DNA of 20,497 nt from positions 1 to 20,497 of the IMG/VR virus record IMGVR_UViG_3300042471_000767; one strand, 5' to 3'. The notes below the pieces were generated by a model. The model was not told the origin of the DNA, did no database searches, and saw only the letters and a list, made by a program, of their open reading frames with translations. Origin of the DNA: a virus. Below, piece after piece: positions 6,366-11,606 of this stretch. Every line of letters begins with the position of its first letter. The stretch's first letter is position 1. The translations under genes and the position numbers were made by a program.

Positions 6366-6636
6366 GTGTACACAAGTTTACACTTAGTTTACACTTAGTG
6401 TAAACCCCCCAAAACCACCTATACTCTCTAGATTCGCAGATTTTAGCCCGTTTTTTGCCATAGGTTTACAAGTTTACACTTTTTTTTAGAATATATTTTT
6501 TTTGACTAGGTGAAAATTTATTTTTTTTCAATTTTGCCAAAAAGTGTTCAAAGTGTTCACTTATTGCGATTGGAGCCAATGGAGGCCGATTTTGGTTTAC
6601 ACTTAGGTGTACACTTAGTGTAAACTAGTGTACACC
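6366..6636. repeat. Iteron cluster, candidate replication origin or operator
   Basis: Non-coding gap between the primase-helicase and the triple-HTH gene. GTGTACAC (6366-6373) is followed by two direct AGTTTACACTT units (6375-6385, 6386-6396) and an inverted AGTGTAAAC (6397-6405); the last two form GTTTACACTTAGTGTAAAC. A third set is GGTTTACA-AGTTTACACTT (6463-6481). AAGTGTTCA is repeated at 6542-6550 and 6551-6559. A final set spans 6594-6636 (GGTTTACACTT, GTGTACACTT, AGTGTAAAC, GTGTACACC) and enters the 3' end of the HTH gene. A very A+T-rich stretch (6481-6540) lies between sets and could be an unwinding element. Origin function is inferred from iterons plus the neighbouring primase. Confidence 0.7.
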
Positions 6637-7071
6637 CTCCTTCTTGGCTTTTCGCACCCAATGTGAGACTCTGTTGTAGTCTAAATTCAGCTCTTTTGCT
6701 ATGTCGCAAGTCCTCCACTTTTCCGCTACCATACGCTCGATTTGTCTAACTATTTTTATACTAAGAGACTTTACTCTTCTCTCATCGGTCAGTTTGAGAA
6801 TATCACATAAGTGATGGTATTTTACACCAGTACTATACATAATTTCTTTATATGGTAGACCTTTCTTATATAGTTCGAGAACCTGATCGGCAGACTTCAA
6901 GTGAGAGCAAGTGTTCTTGGCTCTCTCGTTGGTCAACAGATACTCTTTGTATATATAATTATTGACTAGGTTTTTACTAATATTCATAATAGTAGCTATA
7001 TTCTTATTCATTACTTTAAGTTTATATAGTCTAACTATCTCGTCTTTCTGTTCTTGAGTTAGTGATGTCAT
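6625..7071 (-). CDS. Triple helix-turn-helix DNA-binding protein
   Basis: 148 aa made of three HTH-like units: residues 8-45 (EIVRLYKLKVMNKNIATIM...), 62-94 (QVLELYKKGLPYKEIMYSTGV) and 105-142 (IVRQIERMVAEKWRTCDIAKELNL-DYNRVSHWVR). Each resembles the transposase/resolvase-type HTH. No catalytic domain is attached, so it should act as a DNA-binding regulator or origin-binding protein. Its last codons lie within the repeat cluster, and the stop TAG is at 6627-6625; autoregulation or origin binding through the GTTTACACTT repeats is a direct hypothesis. The start overlaps the upstream stop (ATGA at 7071). Confidence 0.75.
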   Translation of the reverse strand: MTSLTQEQKDEIVRLYKLKVMNKNIATIMNISKNLVNNYIYKEYLLTNERAKNTCSHLKSADQVLELYKKGLPYKEIMYSTGVKYHHLCDILKLTDERRVKSLSIKIVRQIERMVAEKWRTCDIAKELNLDYNRVSHWVRKAKKEGVH

Positions 7072-7286
7072 TTGTCTCCGTAGGTTTCTTCGTAGTACTG
7101 TTCTGAATTAATTTCTCCAACATCTGAATACTGAATCTCTAAATCACATGCTCCGCATTTATAAGCTTCTTTAATTTGTCGCTTTTCCTTTTGCTTTGCT
7201 TCATTTAGAATCATCTGCCAAGTGAATTTATCCTTGTGGATTCCCCAGAGCTTTTCAAATAAGTAGTCAACTGCTGTCTTATTCAT
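7068..7286 (-). CDS. Small paralogous phage protein, copy 3
   Basis: 72 aa. It shares with the two genes transcribed just before it an N-terminal K-T-A-V-[DE]-[YW]-L segment, a central A-K-x-K-E-x-x-Q-I-x-x-A(H/Y) helix and a C-terminal Q-Y-Y-E-E-T-Y-G-D-K. This copy is the most diverged and adds C45-x2-C48-like cysteines (KCGACD). Families of this type are common in Bacteroidota phages, but no function is known to me. Start and stop are both ATGA-coupled to the neighbours. Confidence 0.7.
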   Translation of the reverse strand: MNKTAVDYLFEKLWGIHKDKFTWQMILNEAKQKEKRQIKEAYKCGACDLEIQYSDVGEINSEQYYEETYGDK

Positions 7287-7492
7287 TTCTTTCCGTAGGT
7301 TTCTTCGTAGTAATTCTGTCCGCTCTCATAGGTCTTAACTGCATAGAACCAAGCACCTTCTCTGTGGGCCTCTGCAATCTGATCTCTCTCCTTGTACTTA
7401 GCTATCTCTAATACTTCCTTGGAAGACTTTCCATCATACCATGTGGAAGTTAGTTGCTCATGCAACCATTCTACTGCTGTCTGCTTTTTCAT
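7283..7492 (-). CDS. Small paralogous phage protein, copy 2
   Basis: 69 aa, starting MKKQTAVEWLHEQL and ending GQNYYEETYGKK. A longer reading to ATG 7537 is possible but would run into the upstream paralog; the ATG at 7492 overlaps the upstream stop (ATGA) exactly as in the rest of the operon, so I chose it. It shares the KKQTAVEWL start with copy 1 and the YYEETYG end with copy 3, indicating tandem duplication. Function unknown. Confidence 0.7.
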   Translation of the reverse strand: MKKQTAVEWLHEQLTSTWYDGKSSKEVLEIAKYKERDQIAEAHREGAWFYAVKTYESGQNYYEETYGKK

Positions 7493-7719
7493 TTGTCTCC
7501 GTAGGTTTCGTTGTAGTATTGTTCTCCTGTTTTCCAATATTCGTAATTACCAGCCGTTTGAGTTTTTTTCAATTGCTTACCATGTGCTTGAATTATCTGC
7601 TCCTTCTCCATTTGTAATGCTTCGCTTTTGGTAGCACTTCTACTCATCCAATCAATCTGACCATTTTCATGCTTTTCAAATTGGTCAATTAACCATTCTA
7701 CTGCCGTCTGCTTTTTCAT
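7489..7719 (-). CDS. Small paralogous phage protein, copy 1
   Basis: 76 aa, starting MKKQTAVEWLIDQF and ending GEQYYNETYGDK. The ATG at 7719 overlaps the exonuclease stop by ATGA, which favours it over the upstream ATG at 7749. The central part contains an ALQMEKEQIIQAHGKQ helix. It is the first of three tandem paralogs placed between the recombination pair and the triple-HTH gene. The 3' ends of the three genes carry near-identical DNA (for example CCGTAGGTTTC on the plus strand). No function can be assigned. Confidence 0.7.
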   Translation of the reverse strand: MKKQTAVEWLIDQFEKHENGQIDWMSRSATKSEALQMEKEQIIQAHGKQLKKTQTAGNYEYWKTGEQYYNETYGDK

Positions 7720-8315
7720 ATCACCATACCATTTAAATACTCTCTGCATTCCAATACCTTAGCCTTGGCCATCTCAATTACCTGGGGGTCATACTCGATG
7801 TCAAACTCCTTGATTCTGTACTTGTTTTCCACGTGTGCATAGCTCACAGGCTCCTCGTAAGTCAAGAACTCTGGAGTGTCCTGGAGGGTGTACACCAACT
7901 TGGCCTTTTTTAAGCCCGTCAGGTGCATGTAAACCTGAAGTTGATAGTAGTACCCCATGTCAGGGGAATCGTCAAACAGAGGGAAAGTAAAGCAGTCCCA
8001 CGAGGTCTTAAAGTCATAGACTATACCCTCGTGAAAACAATCGGGAGTACCTGTGAAGAAATCATCTTCGAAGTGGTCAAGGTTCTTAATCATAAAGTCC
8101 TTGTTCATAGCTACCGAGTAAAACTCGATAGCCGTATCTTCTAATGCCAATCCCTTTTGGATGTACTTGGACTTAATCTGCTTCTTTACTCCGTAAATCT
8201 GCTCCTTGTACCAATCCTCTAGGTAGCTCTTAGTTGTCTGAGACAATGATTCTGTTTTACTCCGTGCGTTAGTCATCAATTGACCAAGGGCACTTGCTCT
8301 GCATTTGAAGTTCAT
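7716..8315 (-). CDS. RecB/YqaJ-like PD-(D/E)XK exonuclease
   Basis: 199 aa. Motifs appear in family order: KGLALED with E59, FTGTPD with D92, VYDFKTSWD with D101 and K103, then YYYQLQVYM (Q125). This is the active site of phage-type RecB/YqaJ exonucleases, which resect DNA ends with Mg2+. The N-terminal 55 residues are helical, and the C-terminus is helical and charged. It lies next to an ERF annealing protein with an ATGA overlap (8315), a classic exonuclease-annealase pair for phage recombination. Not distinguishable by eye from Cas4-like relatives, but no Fe-S cysteine set is present. Confidence 0.85.
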   Translation of the reverse strand: MNFKCRASALGQLMTNARSKTESLSQTTKSYLEDWYKEQIYGVKKQIKSKYIQKGLALEDTAIEFYSVAMNKDFMIKNLDHFEDDFFTGTPDCFHEGIVYDFKTSWDCFTFPLFDDSPDMGYYYQLQVYMHLTGLKKAKLVYTLQDTPEFLTYEEPVSYAHVENKYRIKEFDIEYDPQVIEMAKAKVLECREYLNGMVI

Positions 8316-8845
8316 GATAATAGAAGTTTTTCGTGTTGTGCTGTAAGAATATAAACCGACTTAATTTGCTCTAAGGTTACCTTGCCATTGGCTAAAGAAT
8401 CCTTTGCTCCGTTCCACTTCACATGAGATGGAGTTAACTCCTCTTTTTTACCACCATGATCGTTGGTCGAATCGGGGTCTTTTGTATCGTCAATTAAAAA
8501 GAGTCCATTCAATGCATACTTTCGGGCATAGGAGGAGGAGCTACCAAAACTTTGTGCCACATCCATGCCTTTGCGGTTGATGTCGATGCCTGCCTGGGCA
8601 GTAACGGCTCTGCCTTCGGTTCTACCTTCTTTATCTACCTGAATCGCTGCGGTAGCTTCTATGAAGACAAGACCGCCTACTTCTTTCACCTCATCTTCAA
8701 TAGTCAAGGTACATTCATACTTCAATAGCAAAGGCTTTACCGCCTCGAGGATATCCTCAACAGATCGGTACTTGTACTTGCCAAATGCATTAAATTGGCT
8801 CTTAGGAGCTTTTAGCTCGTTCTGAATTAGAATTAGTTCTTTCAT
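8312..8845 (-). CDS. ERF-family ssDNA annealing recombinase
   Basis: 177 aa. The N-terminus shows LKAPKSQFNAFGKYKYRSVE (11-30) followed by DILEAVKPLL, and the middle shows SSSSYARKYALNGLFLIDD (102-120), both typical of ERF single-strand annealing proteins. These anneal complementary strands after resection and support recombination and circularisation. A KDPDSTNDHGGKK linker is followed by a short C-terminal helical part, comparable to or slightly shorter than many family members. It is coupled to the exonuclease downstream and starts in an ATGA overlap with the preceding 54-aa gene. Confidence 0.88.
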   Translation of the reverse strand: MKELILIQNELKAPKSQFNAFGKYKYRSVEDILEAVKPLLLKYECTLTIEDEVKEVGGLVFIEATAAIQVDKEGRTEGRAVTAQAGIDINRKGMDVAQSFGSSSSYARKYALNGLFLIDDTKDPDSTNDHGGKKEELTPSHVKWNGAKDSLANGKVTLEQIKSVYILTAQHEKLLLS

Positions 8846-9006
8846 CGTGTTAGGTGTTTATACTTGTTTAGTGTTTTAATCTCTGCGTATCGGAAGTTAA
8901 ACTGATCCCAATACATCTCGAAGGTTTTAAGAATCTCTATTTTTTCACTATGGGGTACTTCCCCAAAGTTCTCTAGTATCCATTCTTTGATTCTATCCTC
9001 TACCAT
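8842..9006 (-). CDS. Hypothetical small protein upstream of ERF
   Basis: 54 aa from ATG 9006 (MVEDRIKEWILENFG...). A longer reading from 9030 is possible but would enlarge the overlap with the upstream HTH gene from 14 to 38 nt. Two helices (MVEDRIKEWILENF, SEKIEILKTFEMYWDQF) and a basic end are seen. The stop overlaps the ERF start by ATGA, so it is coupled to the recombination pair. No function recognised. Confidence 0.6.
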   Translation of the reverse strand: MVEDRIKEWILENFGEVPHSEKIEILKTFEMYWDQFNFRYAEIKTLNKYKHLTR

Positions 9007-9169
9007 TGTTAATCCAGTTAGTTGATACAAATAGAACCCATTGGTTGCCTAATCTCTTAGGCGGATAAACCCATTCCTCAGGCCATACACCTGAGCGGAT
9101 AATCTGGTGAACTCTAGTAGATTTTTCGGTAAAGCCCCGTAGTACACCGTACTCGGTGGCGGTCATCAT
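8993..9169 (-). CDS. HTH (excisionase/AlpA-like) DNA-binding protein
   Basis: 58 aa from ATG 9169, which overlaps the upstream stop as ATGA. TATEYGVLRGFTEKSTRVHQ followed by IIRSGVWPEEW and a GNQWVLFVSTNWI wing-like strand is the layout of small winged-HTH proteins of the excisionase, AlpA or MerR-N type. A role in early operon regulation fits its place as second gene. No integrase is seen in the window, so excision is not supported. An earlier ATG at 9181 exists (62 aa) but is not coupled to the upstream stop. Confidence 0.65.
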   Translation of the reverse strand: MMTATEYGVLRGFTEKSTRVHQIIRSGVWPEEWVYPPKRLGNQWVLFVSTNWINNGRG

Positions 9170-9405
9170 TTCGTAAAGCATAGTCTTACATTGGCTTCTA
9201 GTTGTTCAACAATAAAAGGGTCTAGGATTGCACATACTACCCGATAGTGGTCTGTAAACCGCTCGTTGAGGTCATCGTACAACTCAAGGGTGAGGGACTT
9301 ACCATTACCGAAGTAAAGGTCTAGGACAATGCCTTCGTTTTGGAAGGATTCGAGCTCCAGGCTAAAGCCCGACTGCTCAAGAATAAAGTGGTGATCTTTT
9401 AACAT
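9166..9405 (-). CDS. Hypothetical protein, first gene of early operon
   Basis: 79 aa, acidic and beta-rich (FSLELESFQNEGIVLDLYFG...) with no membrane segment. It is the first gene downstream of the probable early promoter (9427-9453), and its stop overlaps the HTH gene's start. No motif recognised. Small acidic first-operon proteins often act as host-takeover factors, but this is speculation only. Confidence 0.65.
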   Translation of the reverse strand: MLKDHHFILEQSGFSLELESFQNEGIVLDLYFGNGKSLTLELYDDLNERFTDHYRVVCAILDPFIVEQLEANVRLCFTK

Positions 9406-9426
9406 GATTGTTATTGTTTAGTGTGA

Positions 9427-9453
9427 TGCTAAGGTACAAGACTCTGCACAACA
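9427..9453 (-). promoter_or_regulatory. Probable early promoter (Bacteroidota type)
   Basis: On the minus strand TTTG (9453-9450) is followed after 15 nt by TACCTTAG (9434-9427), a one-base variant of the -7 consensus TAnnTTTG. The ATG of the first early gene is 21 nt further on. The spacing is a little shorter than usual, so this is a fair but not certain call. Confidence 0.5.
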
Positions 9454-9481
9454 AATGCAAGGGAATTATTAAATTTATTTT

Positions 9482-9622
9482 TGTTTTCCACTAGTGGTAA
9501 ATTTTTAGTTTAAGTGGTTTTATTTTACACTACCGGTTTTTTTATTTTGTTTTCCACTACCGCTATTTTTCCGCCATGTTTTCCACTAGGCCATGTTTTC
9601 CACTACCACATGTTTTCCACTA
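9482..9622 (+). repeat. Array of TGTTTTCCACTA repeats, DnaA-box-like
   Basis: Exact copies of TGTTTTCCACTA lie at 9482-9493, 9548-9559, 9577-9588, 9594-9605 and 9611-9622; the last three have an exact 17-bp period. A weaker TTTTACACTACC is at 9522-9533, and AAGTGGTTTTA at 9512 is a partial reverse copy. TTTTCCACT differs from the relaxed DnaA-box TTWTNCACA only in the last base. The stretch lies upstream of the early operon and holds no gene. It may be an origin or a regulator-binding array. The 12-bp unit and short spacing exclude a CRISPR. Confidence 0.65.
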
Positions 9623-9625
9623 CCA

Positions 9626-9670
9626 CCCCCCCCATGGGGCCCGGGATGGCACGGTCAGACCTTGGCCCAC
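9626..9670. other. GC-rich dyad patch in AT-rich background
   Basis: A run of eight C (9626-9633) leads into CCCCATGGGG (9630-9639), GGGCCC and CCCGGG. GGGCC (9637-9641) can pair with GGCCC (9664-9668) across a 22-nt loop. This is sharply GC-rich in an otherwise AT-rich region and directly follows the DnaA-like array. The rest, up to 9780, shows only short AGGGC-type repeats and no gene. Possible roles are a structured origin element or cleavage signal; none can be shown. Confidence 0.4.
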
Positions 9671-9780
9671 GAGGGAAAAGGAGGGCATTTTTAGGGACGT
9701 AGTAAAGAGATATTTTTATTTTAATGTAGTGACATAGGCAAAATTTTGAAGGGCTGTAAAGGGCTTAAAATAGGGCAAAA

Positions 9781-9969
9781 TTAGGGCTGTATTTTTTGCA
9801 AATTGTAGGCCATGCAATCTAGCCCGTACTCAATTGAATAACCTATCTTAAAAAGGTCTCTTTGAAGCTGTATTATGTTAGTATAGTTTTGATCCTTTGC
9901 AATGTAGGCAAAGATCAAAGCCCGCAAATTAGCGGGCAATAACTCGGGATATTCAAATAGGTCTTTCAT
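9781..9969 (-). CDS. Hypothetical small phage protein
   Basis: 62 aa with the pattern ELLPANLRALIFAYIA, QLQRDLFKIGYSIEYGLD and a C-terminal AYNLQ. The layout (short N-terminal helix, then a Tyr-Gly-Leu-Asp end) is like small proteins often seen in Bacteroidota phages, whose function I do not know. It starts just beyond the terminator of the upstream gp88-like operon, so it needs readthrough or its own promoter. No membrane segment. Confidence 0.6.
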   Translation of the reverse strand: MKDLFEYPELLPANLRALIFAYIAKDQNYTNIIQLQRDLFKIGYSIEYGLDCMAYNLQKIQP

Positions 9970-9989
9970 GTAGTGTAGTTTTTTAGGGT

Positions 9990-10014
9990 AAAGAAAAAGC
10001 CCTAATTAAAGGGC
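9990..10014 (-). terminator. Rho-independent terminator of the gp88-like operon
   Basis: On the minus strand AGGGC... is read as GCCCT (10014-10010), loop TTAATT, AGGGC (10003-9999), then TTTTTCTT (9998-9991). A 5-bp GC stem with a T-run, 6 nt after the stop at 10021, fits a classical terminator. Confidence 0.65.
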
Positions 10015-10020
10015 CTTATT

Positions 10021-10650
10021 TTAGTGAATTAGCAAGCCTATTTTGTGGTTCTCTGTTAGCCATTTGGTAGCTACGATATCCAAGTAGCTTGAATCCGTGT
10101 AGCCTTGATCTTGCATTTCTTCGCTTGAATAGAAAATTTTTGAATGGCGTTCTGTTTCTTGGTTAATTAATTCGTCGTTTTTTGATCCAAGGCTAAAAAT
10201 TAGGTCAAAATTTTCGGGCAACTCAATCCCTCTTATAAAGCTGTGACTTTTTGTATAAGCATAAAAACGGACGGACGGATTCAAACGGGCAATTGTTAGC
10301 CATTTTTGAAAATAGGACGGGCTGTAAAAATCCCCGCTATCATGGATTCGAATGTAGGTCTGTTTATCTTTTTTAACCTTTGCTAGTTCGTCCGTAATTG
10401 TTTGAACGAAATTATCCTCTTTGCTAGCTTCGTAACGCTTGGTCAAGGCTCTTTCTACATTGCCAAAACGGTACATTCCGCGTTTTGCGTAGCAAAGTTT
10501 TAAACAGCTTCCAGCAAAAGGACACGTTATTTTTCCGCTTTTTTTGTCATTGCCCGCAGGGATTGAAAAATTGAAAATTCTAACATTGAACTCCTTTGCT
10601 GTTTTCTGTAGCTTGGTATTACCGTTACCTAATAAATTTTGAGTCTTCAT
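10021..10650 (-). CDS. gp88-like phage protein (Cys-motif)
   Basis: 209 aa. The N-terminus reads GNGNTKLQKTAKEFNV, then FSIPAG, then TCPFAGSCLKLCYAKRG, giving C43-x5-C49-x3-C53. It is followed by YIRIHDSGDFYSP (100-111), LNPSVRFYAYTKS (123-135) and an FDLIFSLGS strand. This matches the phage 'gene product 88' family, which has a conserved cysteine cluster and a TIM-barrel-like strand order suggestive of a radical-SAM-related Fe-S protein. The substrate is unknown, and the radical-SAM link is my inference; the Cys spacing is not the canonical CX3CX2C. It ends a four-gene leftward operon with tiny membrane proteins. Start ATG 10650. Confidence 0.7.
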   Translation of the reverse strand: MKTQNLLGNGNTKLQKTAKEFNVRIFNFSIPAGNDKKSGKITCPFAGSCLKLCYAKRGMYRFGNVERALTKRYEASKEDNFVQTITDELAKVKKDKQTYIRIHDSGDFYSPSYFQKWLTIARLNPSVRFYAYTKSHSFIRGIELPENFDLIFSLGSKNDELINQETERHSKIFYSSEEMQDQGYTDSSYLDIVATKWLTENHKIGLLIH

Positions 10651-10677
10651 TTCGTGTCTTGTTTTGTGTTGAGTTGA

Positions 10678-10779
10678 TTAAATAAGTTTTAAGCCTAACA
10701 TATAGCCAAGGATAAAAATCGGGATTAAGGCAATCACATAGTAAATAACTAGCCAGATTTTTTTAATAGCTTTTTTCAT
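10678..10779 (-). CDS. Tiny membrane peptide (33 aa)
   Basis: A 33-aa frame runs from ATG 10779 to TAA 10680-10678: a basic start (MKKAIKKIW), then a continuous hydrophobic stretch (LVIYYVIALIPIFILGYML) and a short polar end. It starts 4 nt after the upstream stop and fills the gap before the gp88-like gene. One membrane span, probably N-in. Too small for homology by eye; support comes from the spacing and composition. Confidence 0.5.
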   Translation of the reverse strand: MKKAIKKIWLVIYYVIALIPIFILGYMLGLKLI

Positions 10780-10783
10780 TTTT

Positions 10784-11005
10784 TCAGTAGTTAAATTTAT
10801 TTTGATCAAATTGGTAGTAAAATTCTAGATTATCAATCAATCCATTTAGACTAATAATAGACTTTGAATCCCATTGGAAGGGTTCCAAGTTTCTAGCCTT
10901 CATTTTTGCACCCTTCATGCTTTTTGCTTGAATTATTGTGCTAAAAATTTCTTTAAATTCTAATTTAGAATCTAACTTTTTGTACGTCAATCGATAGTTT
11001 TTCAT
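10784..11005 (-). CDS. Hypothetical protein
   Basis: 73 aa, basic N-terminus (MKNYRLTYKKLDSK), predicted alpha/beta: a first strand, a KAKSMKGAKMKAR-type basic helix (about 25-40) and a Tyr/Phe-rich end. The shape suggests a small nucleic-acid-binding or regulatory protein but nothing specific. ATG 11005 overlaps the stop of the 28-aa peptide by ATGA, so the two are coupled. Confidence 0.6.
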   Translation of the reverse strand: MKNYRLTYKKLDSKLEFKEIFSTIIQAKSMKGAKMKARNLEPFQWDSKSIISLNGLIDNLEFYYQFDQNKFNY

Positions 11006-11088
11006 GCTGTTTTTTGTTTTGGAGTTAAGAAATAAGTAAGGGCAAAAATTAAGATAGTGCCGAGCGAAATAATTAGTAAGTCTGTCAT
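11002..11088 (-). CDS. Tiny membrane peptide (28 aa), first gene of gp88-like operon
   Basis: 28 aa from ATG 11088 to TGA 11004-11002: MTDLLIISLGTILIFALTYF followed by a polar tail (LTPKQKTA). One membrane span with a short acidic start. The stop overlaps the next start by ATGA, the same coupling as the rest of the phage, which is good support for such a short gene. Function unknown. Confidence 0.5.
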   Translation of the reverse strand: MTDLLIISLGTILIFALTYFLTPKQKTA

Positions 11089-11116
11089 ATTTAATTAGTT
11101 AGGGTTAAATGTTAAG

Positions 11117-11140
11117 TAAAGATATTACAAGCATTTGTAA
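11117..11140 (-). promoter_or_regulatory. Probable leftward promoter with dyad operator
   Basis: On the minus strand TATCTTTA (11124-11117) matches TAnnTTTG in all but the last fixed base and lies 28 nt before ATG 11088. Directly upstream TTACAA-GCAT-TTGTAA (11125-11140) is a perfect inverted repeat, and CTTGCAAG (11141-11148) is another. A repressor site overlapping this promoter is plausible. Confidence 0.4.
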
Positions 11141-11194
11141 CTTGCAAGCCTTAAGGGATATTTTTTTAATATTTATTTATTTATTTTTTTAGTT

Positions 11195-11246
11195 TACCTT
11201 TGGTTTGGTTAACCAAATTAAACCTATTTTTTTGTGCATACCTTTG
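11195..11246 (+). promoter_or_regulatory. Tandem late promoter boxes with palindrome
   Basis: Two exact TACCTTTG boxes (11195-11202 and 11239-11246) match the Bacteroidota -7 consensus. Between them TTTGGTTAACCAAA (11204-11217) is a perfect 14-bp palindrome, a likely regulator site. The second box ends only 6 nt before the ATG of the terminase small subunit (11253), implying a very short or absent leader. No canonical -33 TTTG is placed at normal spacing, so an activator may be needed. Confidence 0.55.
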
Positions 11247-11252
11247 TAACAT

Positions 11253-11606
11253 ATGGAAAAGAAACAACGCGGCGGACCTAGGCCTAATTCAGGTAGACCG
11301 CCTAAAATACAGGAAATCAAGCTAATTGAACAGATGGACTCCCTTTGTGTGCCGGATCAAATATGGAAGGCCCTTTTGTATAAATGTGAACAAGGTGACA
11401 CGAACGCTATAAAACTTTGGTTGTCATATCGGTTTGGATTACCGAAGCAACAAATTGACGTTACTTCGAACGGGGAAAAAATCGCGCCGCCTATTCAGTG
11501 GATCGGTAGAAATGTGGCGATCGAAGCGGCAAAGGTAGTAAACGAAGAAGAAGAAGAAGAAAACGAACCTTTGGTAATTGATAATAAACAGACCTACCTT
11601 TTCTAA
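11253..11606 (+). CDS. terS: Terminase small subunit-like protein
   Basis: 117 aa. The N-terminal GGPRPNSGRPPK is a Gly/Pro/Arg-rich DNA-contact segment common in phage small terminases and related DNA-binding proteins. A helical middle (25-60, IWKALLYKCEQGDTNAIKLWL) and an acidic Glu-rich tail follow (EEEEENEP). The stop at 11606 is directly followed by the large terminase ATG at 11607. Position and architecture support small terminase, which selects the packaging site and hands DNA to the large subunit, though the family is weakly conserved. Confidence 0.7.
   Translation: MEKKQRGGPRPNSGRPPKIQEIKLIEQMDSLCVPDQIWKALLYKCEQGDTNAIKLWLSYRFGLPKQQIDVTSNGEKIAPPIQWIGRNVAIEAAKVVNEEEEEENEPLVIDNKQTYLF

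Noticed and set aside
9577-9622. Regular repeats resembling a CRISPR
   Set aside because: The repeat is 12 bp with a 17-bp period, leaving about 5 bp of spacer, and no cas gene is present.
9514-9702. Plus-strand frame of 62 aa in the repeat region
   Set aside because: Its protein is low-complexity, driven by TTTTCC repeats and the C/G patch. It has no promoter, no coupling and no plausible fold, so it is a chance frame.
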